Source: Berberis thunbergii
Taxonomy: Eukaryota; Streptophyta; Magnoliopsida; Ranunculales; Berberidaceae
Length of the DNA: 64,000 nt
Assembly (NCBI GenBank): GCA_003290165.1
Contig: QNQO01002063.1
Location: 1-64,000 of the forward strand
Direction: 5' to 3'
In this document: in pieces, positions 1 through 10,333 of the stretch
Position numbering within the stretch: the first letter of the stretch is position 1
How the letters are laid out: every line of letters starts with the position of its first letter
Program-made: the position numbers and the translations under genes
Notes under the pieces: model-generated
Told to the model about the DNA's origin: nothing
Database searches by the model: none
Seen by the model: only the letters and a program-made list of their open reading frames with translations

Positions 1-1339
1 GGACAGTGGCCTCAATTCAATTTTAGAAATGGAAAGGCTATTGCAGCTGAATATTGTGGAACCGGAAAAACTCATCTCTAAATTAACCTCGAGTCACCCT
101 TCCATTCCATCCTCCCAGTAAACAAACAACAATAACAAATCACTTTCAAAGAAAATACTCATTCAAAGTAAAATAAAAGCACAAATGCAGACTAGACTAA
201 GATCAATCAAAACCAAACACACACAAGTATTTCTAGGATCGTTTTCTGAATTTCATTTTCTTTGTAAACCTCATCTATTCTCAAAACTTCATCAAACTAT
301 ACAACAATGAGATCAAAAGAGTAGTAGGAGGAAGTAGAAACACTTCATTTCACTTCAAATGTAAGAAAACACATAACATTAGCATCCAATATCATCAAAA
401 TGGGGGAAAACAGAGCATTTGAAATGAACTTTCAAATTAACCATGGATATTAAAGTTCATTTCAAATTCAGAGCATAAATATAGTATAAATTTCAAATGA
501 TGAGTCCAGCCAATCAAATGAGAAGAAAACTCACCTTCAACTTCTAGCAAGAGCTAGGGTTTCCACAAATAAGAGAGAAACGATTGGAGAAGATAAAGTG
601 CGAGATTGATTGGAGAGCTGGAGTAGATTAGAAATCGATTTATGATAGATTAGAGAGATGGAGAAGATTAGAGAGCCATCGATTGTACAAATGTGAAGAA
701 GAATAAAGATTAGAAATCACCTTGTTAACCCTAAATTGTTTCTGAGATCGATTGGAGAGCCATCGATTGCTCAAATGTGAAGTTGATTGCAGACGAGTGA
801 CTCAATCTGCAACAAATGCGAAGATGAAGATGACTTTGATCGAAAAAGTTGTTCTGCTAATAGGTATTGAAGTATTTCATTGCTATTTCAATCTGCAACA
901 AATGTGAAGTTGATTGGAGAAGTATTTCATCGAAAACATAATACATTTCAAATCGGATTCCACTCTGGAGTGATTTTGCAACAGGAAGTTTATAGTGATT
1001 CCACATGTACATAATACCTTTCAAATCGGATTCTATGCTAAGAGTTTGAAGTTTTTCATCAAATGAGGGAAGAAAGTTTTTCATCAAATGAGAAGCATAT
1101 GAGTTTCCCCTTTCTCTAAACACAGAGTTTTTCTTTAAATGAAAACTCTAAACACCGAGAGTGGAGTCTAACGCGAGTGGTTAGGAGTTTTTCTCCCAAT
1201 TAGTAACACTTTGTTTTACACGTGCATATCACATGACAATTTAATAATGTCACAATTTTGAATAGTAACAGAAAATACATGATACAATATAATACAATGA
1301 GTATCACTAAAAATATGATGCTAATTATGGTTACAGATT
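1..1339. other. Intergenic, no gene recognised
   Basis: AT-rich sequence with short repeated phrases, such as two copies of a phrase containing GGAGAGCCATCGATTG (roughly 655-770) and two phrases containing TTTCAAATCGGATTC (about 945-1035). The longest open frame, 857-1123 minus, has no recognisable domain. I see no gene here. Confidence 0.5.
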
Positions 1340-1357
1340 GCCAATAATGGTGTAGTG
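1338..1357. repeat. Possible end of a CACTA-type element
   Basis: The sequence GCCAATAATGGTGTAGTG closely matches the right end of the complete CACTA-type MITE at 32815-33121, which ends GCCAATATGGTGTAGTG, and both are followed by GAA. No matching CACTAC start was found to the left, so this is at most a truncated end. Confidence 0.35.
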
Positions 1358-1440
1358 GAAATAACCAATACACAGCTACCAGTAATAGAATGGGCGCCCT
1401 AACGTAAGTCCTATGCTTTCCGTTCTAGCAACTCATCATC

Positions 1441-1850
1441 TGTTGAAAAACAGATAAAGAGAAGAACCTGATGGAAGTTGGTAAGGCTTGTGGGCAAAGA
1501 AGTTGGCAACACTCAAAATTAATGAATAGCAGATGGAACTTGTGGATTGTGAAATACATGGTTGGAGTTCGTTGGCAACTGAAATGGTTGAAGAAGAGGC
1601 AGAGAAGAAGGAAGTAGAAGAGATATGAACACCCTTCCACCACCGCCTCTTCAGGTTATAAAAGGAGTTTGTCCTCCAAATCGTTCTCTCTTGAGAGTTC
1701 TTGAGTTAGGGTTTACAAACCCTTTGTTTAGACACATGTATGTGTAACGTTATTGATATTGTATAGCTATCTTCAGTTGTATTTTTTTAACCTCACTAGT
1801 AAAGTTGCTCTCTTTGCCCGTGGATGTAGGCAAATTGACCGTGCGTAACA
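1441..1850 (+). repeat. 5' LTR of a degenerate Copia element
   Basis: Begins TGTTGAAAAACAG and ends CGTAACA, just before a primer-binding site. A related copy starts at 3627 in the same orientation with TGTTGAAAAACAT and shares the GGTTGGA(G/A)TTCGTTGGCA and TATAAAAG sections. A TATA-like box, TTATAAAAGG, lies near 1657. The two copies have diverged, so the insertion is not recent. Confidence 0.7.
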
Positions 1851-1922
1851 AATTGGTATTAGAGCCGATGGATAATTCTTTGGGTTCGTTTGAATCTGCA
1901 TGAACTGATAGTTGGTGAAAAG

Positions 1923-2789
1923 TATGTCAGATCCATCAACCTCTGGATAAAAAATGGTTACCACTATAGTCGGTAAATTTGACGTCAAGAAGTTTAATGA
2001 AAATAATAACTTTGAAATGTAGCAATGCAAAGTTTTGAATGTATTGGCAAAGGAGAACTTGGAGGATGCTTTAGGAGACAAGCCGGAGAACATGAGGGAA
2101 GAATAATGGAACAAGTTGAATTGGTAAGCATACGGGTCAATCAGATTGTTCTTGGCGAATAAGCAAAAATACTTCGTTATGAATGAGACATTCGCTAAGG
2201 TGTTATGGAAAAGTTGAAAGACAAGTATATGACGAATAACATCCAGAATAAGTTATTCCTCACGAAACAATATTTTTCGGATGAATATGGTAACCGAGAT
2301 TACGTTGTCTAAACATTTGGATGAGTTCAATTGGCTTATTATCGACCTATTGAATTTGGAAGAAGATGTTCCAGAGAATTAAAAGATTTTGTGCCTTTTG
2401 AATTCCCCTACCAGAAGAATGTGAACATCTCGTTACGACTGTTAACGATAAATGAAGAGTTAAATTATGATGAGATGACTACGACATTGCTAAATTATGA
2501 ATTCAGGAAAAAGGATCTCAAGGTCCATAGGGATGCAACGTCTGAAGTATTCATAGCGAGGGAAATATCTGAAAAGAAGAATGTTGGTAATAGAGAAAGA
2601 TCGCAGTCAAGAGGAAGATATGTGGACAAAAGGTTTTTGCCGATGGATGAATGTGCCTACTGTCATAAGAATGGCCATTGGAAGATTTATTGTGTGGCGT
2701 TGAAAAATGCAATAGAAAAAGAAAAGAAAATGTCAGATGCAAATGTGGTGCACAATTTGGATATGACGAGAATGATACGTATTCGTTGA
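1923..2789 (+). pseudogene. Copia gag remnant with zinc knuckle
   Basis: Reading in pieces gives a Copia-type Gag: a start near 1923 interrupted by TAA and TAG stops, a KLWKSLKDKYMTNN-like part near 2206-2240, and an open stretch from 2331 to 2789. The open part carries a CX2CX4HX4C zinc knuckle (CAYCHKNGHWKIYC, about 2651-2692), which binds nucleic acid in retroelement Gag proteins. The frame shifts between the pieces, so no full Gag is made. Confidence 0.7.
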
Positions 2790-2826
2790 CTGCAACTTCA
2801 GCATTGGTAAGTCATTCAGATGAGTA

Positions 2827-3480
2827 GCTGCTTGATTCGGGTTCTACCTATCACATGTGTCCTCACAGGAATTGGTTCCCTAACTTTAGAGAGATTGATG
2901 ATGGTGTTGTTTATATGGACAACAATGATTAATACAAAATTACAGGGATAGGTAAAATCAAGTTGAAGCTGCATGATGAACTTGTCCGAGTCTTGAATGA
3001 TATTTGGTATGTGCCCGATTTGAAAATAATCTCATTTCCGTTAGTGTTGTAGAGTCCAAATGTTACAAGGTTTTGGTAAATGGCGGAGCTCTAAAGGTCG
3101 TTTCTGGTGCACTGATAGTTCTTAAAGCTGTTCAGAAGGGTAACTTGTACTTCTTTCAGGGGAGTACGGTTACATGTAATCGAAAAATTGAATTTGGTGG
3201 ATCAACTTGTGTTGTTGAAGGCCCTATGGATATTGCTTCTGGTGGAGTTACTGATTGCTCCAAGGATGTTTGTAAGGTAACTTTGAGGGTTTGGCATTTG
3301 CGTAAAAGTAGTAAAGGTGAGAAAGTTCTGCACGAGTTGTTGAAGAAACGATTGGTAGAAAATATGAAGATGTGCAATATGAAAATTTGTGCACATTGTG
3401 TTTTCGGAAAGTCTGATTTAAGACTCCATTCTAATAAAGATGGAGTTGGTTTGTTAGTTTGAACATGTTTTGGTGTATGG
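2827..3480 (+). pseudogene. Copia protease and pre-integrase remnant
   Basis: Downstream of the zinc knuckle, LLDSGSTYHMCP (about 2828-2863) is the aspartic protease active-site region (D-S-G). It is followed by an IWYVPDLK-type segment, then by the GAG-pre-integrase region (VWHLRK...CAHCVFGKS, about 3283-3411). A stop and frame changes separate them. VWRPMSV-like sequence near 3474-3495 is the start of integrase, after which the element is deleted. Confidence 0.65.
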
Positions 3481-3626
3481 CGCCTATGAGCGTGTTTGGA
3501 GGGGTGAGACCCTCAATCTTGGATATTCAGTATTGGTTCATGTTCGCTGAAATTCAGTCGCTTGTTTTTGTTCGTATTTGTTGTGGTCAGCTCAAACTTT
3601 GTGAAATCTTCACCGAAATGGAGAAT

Positions 3627-3790
3627 TGTTGAAAAACATACCTGAAATAGAGAATTAAAGTTGTGAAAAATATATGGTTGGAATTCGTTGGCAGGAGAAA
3701 TGGTTGAAGAAGCAAAAGAAAAAGACAGTAGAAGAGAGAAGAAGGTGGTTTCCAGCACCGCCTCTGCTATAAAAGAAGGAGGGATAATAA
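3627..3790 (+). repeat. Truncated 3' LTR of the Copia element
   Basis: Starts TGTTGAAAAACAT directly after a purine-rich AAATGGAGAAT, the usual Copia polypurine tract context. It matches the 5' LTR up to the TATA-like TATAAAAG near 3769, and I cannot follow the match further. Confidence 0.6.
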
Positions 3791-4534
3791 CCTTCTCATC
3801 ATACTCCCAACTCAACGTGATTACTTGGAATAATAACCTTCACAAGCAACTCTACTTTGCAATCGCAGATGCATCAAGAAATACACTGATTCTTGCCTCC
3901 CTAAATAACAGCATCATACACAAACTTATAAAATTGAAATTACAGGATGACATAGTGCTATCCCAGATATATAGGAAGGCAACTTCATTGAAAGTGTTAG
4001 AAGAAAGGGCAGCAATGGAAGTGGAATCGAAAACACCTGAAGTTGTTTCACCATCTTCATCTGAAGATGTCATTCAACAATTCTCTGATGAACAAAACAA
4101 TCTCATGACACTGGCGAAGAACGACGAGGACATGGAATGAGCATCTGGTCTTCATCGCAGATCGTAAGTCGTCTTCATTCACCAAGCAGAGCAGTTAATC
4201 GAGTTCAAAGCAAATTAGTTCATCAAGTTCACCAAGCAGATCAGTTCGAGTGTTCTGATCAATTCGACATGAAGCGAGGATTCGATCTTCATCACAGGGC
4301 ACAAATCTTCTTCAATTACAGCCAACACAGACCGCAAGACATCTTCAGCCAAGCCGACATGGATCCAGTCTTCATCACAGATCATGGGTCGTCTTCAATT
4401 ACATCACGGTCGGCAACGAGATCAACACCACCGCCAACAAAACTAGTGCACCATCGGCTAGCTCCAGCCGGACCAGCCCCTGCACTTGAACCCGGTCTCT
4501 CTCATTCACTCATTCTAAAATCTCTCTTTGGGCT
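3791..4534 (+). other. Unassigned stretch with two open frames
   Basis: Two open frames (3688-4140 and 4137-4595) overlap by four bases. The first begins inside the LTR and the second runs into a palindromic MITE. Neither shows a domain I recognise. The second is rich in repeated HQVHQ, SS and PPP stretches and probably is not a gene. Confidence 0.4.
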
Positions 4535-4543
4535 TAAATCTAT

Positions 4544-4744
4544 CAGAAATTCTAAATGTCGAGGTTTTGGACGAGGAAACCAGCGAGGGAAATGAGGTGG
4601 AGGGGTGGAAGCCGTTCAATTTCCTCGAGATGCCTGCGTTGACTTTTCGCACTCGCATTCCAAGGGAGGTGAATGGCTCCCACCCCGCCACCTCCCTCCC
4701 CTCGCTCATTTCCTCGCCCAAAACCTCGACAGCAAGAATTACTC
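4544..4744. mobile_element. Foldback MITE copy A (MULE-like)
   Basis: A 201-bp palindrome flanked by the exact 9-bp direct repeat TAAATCTAT (4535-4543 and 4745-4753). Its ends are AGAAATTCTAAATGTCGAGG and the inverse of GTAATTCTTGCTGTCGAGG. Both arms carry an extra GAGGTTTTGG(A/G)CGAGGAAA module that the other copies lack. No coding capacity is seen. The 9-bp duplication is the size made by Mutator-like transposases. Confidence 0.85.
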
Positions 4745-4794
4745 TAAATCTATTGTGGGCTTTGGGTTGTGTTTGGGCCACTTGATTGTGAAAT

Positions 4795-4963
4795 TTGAAT
4801 CGGGATAAAATGGTCCCGACCTGGACTGTCTCGGTTCGGGACCAATCAAGTGTGCTCAAGAAAATTCCGTATCTCGAACTGTTCTAGTCCCGTTTAATTG
4901 GACTGGAACATAAACTGGGACAAGCCCAATTCCAGGCCAACTCGAACCATGCCCACCCCTAGG
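4795..4963. repeat. Fragment of a hAT-like element
   Basis: Ends in ATGCCCACCCCTAGG (about 4948-4963), the inverse of the TAGGGGTGGGCAT terminus seen at 35033 and 46955. The interior has GGTCCCGACC and CGGTTCGGGACC phrases of the same style. The opposite end was not found. Confidence 0.4.
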
Positions 4964-5214
4964 TAATTCCCTATATGTCCGTCCAACATATGCGTGACTC
5001 ACGGCACAAAAGCCTTTGGCATTAGCTACGATCTCCATAATGAACAATGAGGTGCACAAAGTAGACACACACCCAAGGATTGTTATTTTATTTTTTCAAA
5101 TTAATTTCAATCCCCTAATTTTAAGAAATATTTTGTTTTATATATAAAAAACATTTTAAAAAAATTTTCAATTTTATTTTAGTTGTCTGAACTGCAATTA
5201 TTCACATTGGTTTT

Positions 5215-5305
5215 GGGCTTTTCTAAACGTCCAGCGAGGGACTTTTCTAAACGTCCAGCGAGGGACACCATCCCTCGCGATTTCCTCGACGTTTAGAAAA
5301 AGCTG
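5215..5305. mobile_element. Foldback MITE copy K, shortest
   Basis: A 91-bp element flanked by the exact 9-bp repeat ATTGGTTTT (5206-5214 and 5306-5314). The left side holds two direct copies of CTTTTCTAAACGTCCAGCGAGGGA. The right end is the inverse, CTTTTTCTAAACGTCGAGGAAAT. It lies directly beside the 5-kb element, whose own target duplication overlaps this one by eight bases. Confidence 0.8.
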
Positions 5306-5315
5306 ATTGGTTTTA

Positions 5316-6240
5316 GAGAAATTCTACATGTCGAGGAAATGGGCGAGGGAGGGTGGGTTGCACGTGCTCCTGCTGCGTTTCAAAAAAAAAAGGGAATCGA
5401 AATTTTGAGGGAGAAAAGGAGGGAAGCTCTCCCTCTCCCCATTTCCATCTCGACTCTCCCTCTTCCCATTTCCATCTCGACAGTCCATCTCCCTCTTCCC
5501 ATTTCCATCTCGACAGGAAGCTCTCCCTCTCCCCATTTCCATCTCGACAGAGACAGATAAGAAGCAGGTCCCCCTTCAAATCCACCGAGGAATAGTGAAG
5601 TCGCTCCCTCTCTTTCTCCCCCCGAAGACCGACAGTCCATCTCCCTCTTCCCATTTCCATCTCGACAGGAAGCTATCCCTCTCCCCATTTCCATCTCGAC
5701 AGAGACGGAGAAGAAGCAGGTCCCCCTTCGAATCCACCGAGGAATAGTGAAGTCGCTCCCTCTCTTTCTCCCCCCGAAGACCGACAGTTCCTCCCTCTCG
5801 ACAGTCCCTGAGAAGACGAAGACGAACACCCTCTCCCAAAAGGTAAAGCTTCCACCTTTCTTTTAGTTTATTTTCCCTCTCATTCTCTCTCTCTTTGTGT
5901 GTGATTTCTTGTTGGGGATTTCTAGTTTCTGCTAGATCTAGGGTTTTTTTTGCTTTGATATTGAATTGAAACCCAATATCGAGCAAAAAAAAAAAAAATC
6001 GATTTCATTTTCTAGGGTTTATGGATTTTATAAACCCAAGATCTACCAAAAAAAAATTTCGATTTCATATTCTAGGGTTTATGGATTTTATAAACCCTAG
6101 ATTGACAAAAAAAAAATCGATTTCATATTCTAGGGTTTATGGATTTTATAAACCCTAGATCGACCAAAAAAAATCGATTTCATGTTCTAGGGTTTATGGA
6201 TTGTATAAACCCAAGATCTAGGGTTTATGGATTTTGAACA
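5316..6240. repeat. Left terminal inverted repeat of the 5-kb element
   Basis: Matches 9714-10324 in inverse. It contains two tandem units of about 153 bp (for example GACAGAGAC(A/G)GA...CCCCCCGAAGACCGACAG at about 5546 and 5699). Next comes a pyrimidine-rich segment ending CCCAAAAG|GTAAAGCTTCC near 5840, which looks like a leader exon and splice donor. Four units of about 58 bp follow, built on CTAGGGTTTATGGATTTTAT (about 5998-6235). Confidence 0.8.
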
Positions 6241-7057
6241 AATGGGGTTTTTAGATTTGTGGTGTGCATTCTTCATTTCTATATTTTAGCCAAAAAAAAT
6301 TCGATTTCAGGTCTATCATTTCTGTGTTTTAGCAAAAAATGGTTGTTGTTTACACTGTTGTTCTGTAAAAGTTGTCTCTTTGGAGGTATGATGAGTTGGT
6401 TTAGGTTTAGGTTTATGCCTATGATGTTGTTTGGTTTGGGATTTTGTTCTTTGGTTCATTCATGAATGTTCAGTAACCAACACGAAAAGTTTCAATACAA
6501 CTTTTTTTTTTGAAGAAACATTTTCCTCATCCACCTACATAACAAAGGAAAAAAACTTTTGATGGAAAAAAGAAGAAGCCATTGTTAAGTACAATGTTGA
6601 GGTGTCCATATAATACAACAGAGATTATAATGGTATTGTGTTTGTAAATGGTGGTTTTATTGTTATGGTGCTTTTACTGATTAAATGTTTGGTTAGTGAA
6701 AAAAGTTACTCTTGATCACAATCATGACTTACTCTTGTTTAGCCATAATACTGTTCCTACTTCATGCATTGCTCAGTGATGATATATATATAGCCTCCAC
6801 ATAGAATATAAACTATATGAAAAAGTTGTTGATATATATTGCATACCAAGAAAAACTATATGGAAAAGTTTATAAACTATCTTGTTTGATCTTACAGTTA
6901 ATCCTCAAGTGTAAACCAAGAAATTGGCTTGAGGCTGTATCGATATAGTTTAGAGATTTTTTTTTTGTATTTTTGTATATCTTTCTGTATTTCTTGTACA
7001 TATTAAATAAATAAAATATTTCTCTATCTCTGACTATCCAAGATCTGTTATTAATTG

Positions 7058-7390
7058 AACATCTCGTTATACTAGCTGAACCCTAGTATCGGCACCGTTC
7101 GTTCTAACAAATCAAAGATAAAATCTCTGTATTGATTCTATGTTTTGTATTTCATTTCTGTTTTGATTTCTACATATCATACTGCTTATCATCTTTCTGT
7201 GATTAACCATTGTTGTTGTTATAATGAAAATAAAATTAAGGCTTTGATTGGTATTGCTTTGTTGGAGCACATGGGCTAAAGCATGCATTATTGTTTATCT
7301 TTTTCTTCTTTTCTTTCAAAACTTTCTAAGAACTGTTCCTGCACGAACATCTCGTTATACTAGCTCACACCTAATATCGGCACTATTCAC
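7058..7390. repeat. Pair of short direct repeats inside the 5-kb element
   Basis: The phrase GAACATCTCGTTATACTAGCT followed by a (T/A)ATCGGCAC-type ending occurs at about 7058-7104 and again at about 7344-7390. They may be remnants of an older element. No further structure was recognised, and the rest of the interior (6250-7430 and 7825-9500) shows no gene I can support. Confidence 0.35.
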
Positions 7391-7430
7391 TTGAATAGTT
7401 CAAAGAAATGTATGCAAGAATTGTAAGTCT

Positions 7431-7606
7431 TATTTGTTATAGAGAGCAAGGAAACGGGCGAGGAGAGGGACGTGGCTGGGTGGGAGTCGTCCACTCTGCT
7501 CGGGATGCGCGCACAAAAATTGTGGCATGCATCTCAAGCAGGGTGGACGGCTCCCACCCCGCCACGTCCCTCTCCTCGCTGATTTCCTCGACATTTAGAA
7601 TTCCCC
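7431..7606. mobile_element. Foldback MITE copy B, left end eroded
   Basis: A palindrome nested in the 5-kb element. Both arms share GAGAGGGACGTGG and (T/C)CGTCCAC(T/C)CTGCT, which are not seen in other copies. The right end is the inverse of GGAATTCTAAATGTCGAGG. The left end has mutated, and no 9-bp duplication could be found. Confidence 0.65.
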
Positions 7607-7649
7607 TTTTGATAAATCATAAACAAACTATTGACTGTATGTTTTGCAA

Positions 7650-7815
7650 GGAAAATTCTAGGGGTCGAGGGAGGGAGCGAGGGATGGGTGGAAGCCACCC
7701 ATCTGTCTCGAGATAAGCAACATCGCATATTTCAAATTTGATGCGCTTATCTCGAGGCGAATGGGTGGTTACCACCCCTCCCTCGCCCCCTTTCCCTCGC
7801 TCTGTAGCAAAGCTC
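7650..7815. mobile_element. Foldback MITE copy C
   Basis: A 166-bp palindrome flanked by the exact 9-bp repeat GTTTTGCAA (7641-7649 and 7816-7824), nested in the 5-kb element. The two ends differ: one reads GGAAAATTCTAGGGGTCGAGG and the inverse of the other GAGCTTTGCTACAGAGCGAGG. The arms share ACCACCCAT and CTCGAGATAAGC. Confidence 0.85.
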
Positions 7816-9512
7816 GTTTTGCAATGTTGAATTCTTTTGGCTCTTATACAGAAAATTTGAGGCCATGGATATATCTATCTTACATTTCAGATAGGTTTTT
7901 TACTGTTCATGAACAGTTTTTTGTGAGAGTTTGTCCCATGTGGCAAAGTTATATCCTTGGCGGAACTCAAGTGAAAATTCGAAACCCCCGATGATTTTCT
8001 TTTCACATTTCTTCTCATGCTCATACCTCTATTCCCTCTAAAACTTTCATCTCTCAGCAGCCAATCAACCCCTACCTCTCCCCCTTCATTTGCTCCTTGA
8101 GTTCCTTTCCCTTCCCCACTACCAGCAGCCAGCCTCCCAAATGGGGGTTCGAGTGATTGGAGGCGGAGGTCGTGATGGCGGTGGGAGTCTATCTGTTGGG
8201 TCGAATTTTCACCACTCTCCATATTTTTGTTCCTCATTTTCCTCCATAAACACTGAAATTCAAACAAAAAACACTAATTTCTAACACGGAGATAACGAAA
8301 CAACCTCTCACGTCTCTACTCAGGGTCAATCTATCGTCTTTGGATCTGCCATCGTTCCTTGCCATTGCTTTCTCCCAAACCCTCTCTCTGTTTTCCGCAA
8401 CTCATCCTTCTCAACTCAATCGAAACTTGAAGAAGAAAAAGAATTTAGTGACCTTAGGAAACAATTGCAACATTCAGATGGAGAAGATGATAAAGGTACA
8501 TACATGCTTTTTTCATTTGCAGAATCGAATTGAAGAAGATAAAGGAGTGGAAAAGAGTTGAAGAAGTGGAGAAGATGGAGAAGTGTACTTTCCAAAAAAA
8601 AAAAAAAAGATGGAGAAGTGAGGAAGTTGGAGGGTCTAGAAGGTACATACATCTATGAATGGTCTGTTGGGTTTATAGCATTTGACTTTAGGAAACAATT
8701 GCAACATTCAAATCCATAATGATTTTTCATTTAAATATTTACACTTTAGGAAATAATGATTTTTCATTTAAATATCCACAATTGCAACATTCAAATCCAT
8801 AAGTGTGGGCATATAAGTGGGTATTTTTTGGTATGGTTCATTTTGTCACGGTAAATCAAATTTTCTTTGTGATAACAGTTGCATTTTTATTTTTGTTTAA
8901 AGTTCTTCTTTTTAATGTGATTCATGATAATAACTCCTGCTTATGTCATCTTTTTCCATACGTTGTGATGTAGATCGCCTAGGGAGATAGCACGTATATT
9001 ATTTGTTCTTTGAATTACTGGAATGTCATCCTCCTTACTTGAAATTTAAAGTATACATTTCACACCACATGCATTTCAAAAAAATCTATCTTACAATTCA
9101 CGCTGTGAGTATTTTCAGGCATTCTCAAAGCATAATTAAACAACAAACCTGAACTCCACTTTCACTGTTTGGAATGTTTTTTTTTCATTTTGACCAATTT
9201 TTATCCTAATATCACCATAAATTGTCTATCGTACCAACGGCACGGGTAATATACTAGTATAGTCTATTTCAAGATTGATTTGATGGTGAATGTGAAGGAC
9301 CATGTACTACAAACTGTTCGTTTTTGTAACAATAAAGCAAAGAAAGGACATCGATATATAGTCTATTTCAATTCTTTGTCTAGAGTAAAGTAAAAAAAAC
9401 AGTTAATCCATGTCCTTTCTTTGCTTGATTGAAATAGATTGCAAAAAAACACAGGTATTACAAACTGTTTGTTCTTTGCTTTATTTCAATTCTTTGTCTA
9501 GAATATGGATAT

Positions 9513-9704
9513 GCAAAATTCTAAATGTCGAGGAAAGTGAGGGGGGGGGGGGGGGGGGGGGGGGGGGTGTTGTAAATGAATCGTTCACTTTTCCTTGGGA
9601 TGTGCACGCAAAAAACAAAGATTCGCATCCCGAGGGGGGTGAACGGCTCACCCCTCCCCCCACTTCACTTCCCTCGCTCATTTCCTCGCCATGTAGAATA
9701 ACTC
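9513..9704. mobile_element. Foldback MITE copy D with a long G run
   Basis: A 192-bp element flanked by the exact 9-bp repeat TATGGATAT (9504-9512 and 9705-9713). It sits against the inner edge of the right inverted repeat of the 5-kb element. The left arm holds a run of about 27 G (9541-9567), which may be misassembled. The arms share a CGTTCAC core and (C/T)GGGATG(T/C)G. Confidence 0.85.
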
Positions 9705-9713
9705 TATGGATAT

Positions 9714-10324
9714 ATAGAATATGAAATCGAAATTTTTTTTTTGTCGATTTAGGGTTTATAAAATCCATAAACCCTAGAATATGAAATCGAAAATTTTTTT
9801 TTGGTCGATCTTGGGTTTATAAAATCCATAAACTCTAGAAAATGAAATCGAAATTTTTTTCCTCGATATTGGGTTTCAATTCAATATCAAAGCAAAGAAA
9901 CCTTAGATCTAACAGAAACTAGAAATCCCCAACAAGAAATCACACACAAAGAGGGAGAAAATGAGAGGGAAAATAAACTAAAAGAAAGGTGGAAGCGTTA
10001 CCTTTTGGGAGAGGGTGTTCGTCTTCGTCTTCTCAGGGACTGTCGAGAGGGAGGGTTTGTCGGTCCTTCGGGGGAAGAAAGAGAGGGAGCGGCTTCACTA
10101 TTTCTCGATGGATTCGAAGGGGGATCAGCTTCTTCTCTGTCGAGATGGAAATGGGGAGAGGGAGAACTTCCTGTCGAGATGGAAATGGAGAGAGGAAGAG
10201 CTTCCCTCCTTTTCTCCCCCAAAATTTCGATTCCCTCTTATTATTATTTTTTCCTTTTGAAACGCGGCAGGAGCACGTGCGACCCACCCTCCCTCGCCCA
10301 TTTCCTCGACATGTAGAATTTCTC
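9714..10324. repeat. Right terminal inverted repeat of the 5-kb element
   Basis: The inverse of the left terminal repeat, with fewer tandem units and two to three copies of the TAGGGTTTATAAAATCCATA phrase. On the minus strand it reads CCCAAAAG|GTAACGCTTCC, so the leader-and-donor-like feature is kept in both ends. Confidence 0.8.
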
Positions 10325-10333
10325 TTGGTTTTA

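Larger units (their letters stand above)
1441..3790 (+). mobile_element. Gutted Ty1/Copia retrotransposon
   Basis: The order is 5' LTR, primer-binding site TGGTATTAGAGCC (1854-1866, complementary to initiator Met-tRNA), broken gag, protease remnant, GAG-pre-integrase remnant, the first residues of integrase, then a polypurine-like stretch and a second LTR start at 3627. The integrase core, reverse transcriptase and RNase H are missing: the sequence jumps at about 3480-3600 from the start of integrase to the 3' end. Stop codons also interrupt gag. The element cannot encode its own proteins. Confidence 0.75.
5316..10324. mobile_element. 5.0-kb MULE-like element with long inverted ends
   Basis: Flanked by the exact 9-bp repeat TTGGTTTTA (5307-5315 and 10325-10333). 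The ends are perfect inverses, GAGAAATTCTACATGTCGAGG at the left and its complement at the right. Long inverted repeats run about 0.9 kb on the left and 0.6 kb on the right; the left is longer because of tandem duplications. I found no transposase inside, so it is non-autonomous. The interior holds at least three smaller elements of the same family (7431, 7650, 9513). A 9-bp duplication with long inverted ends fits a Mutator-like element. Confidence 0.85.

Noticed and set aside
3688..4140. 150-codon frame starting in the Copia 3' LTR
   Set aside because: It starts inside the LTR and has no recognised domain or splice support; kept only as an unassigned stretch.
4137..4859. Open frames across foldback copy A
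   Set aside because: The open stretch results from GC-rich arms with few stops, and both strands are open for the same reason.
5313..5986. Overlapping open frames on the minus strand with MEMGRGR-type repeats
   Set aside because: They lie in the tandem-repeated left inverted end of the 5-kb element, overlap in three frames and follow the repeat units; they are not a gene.
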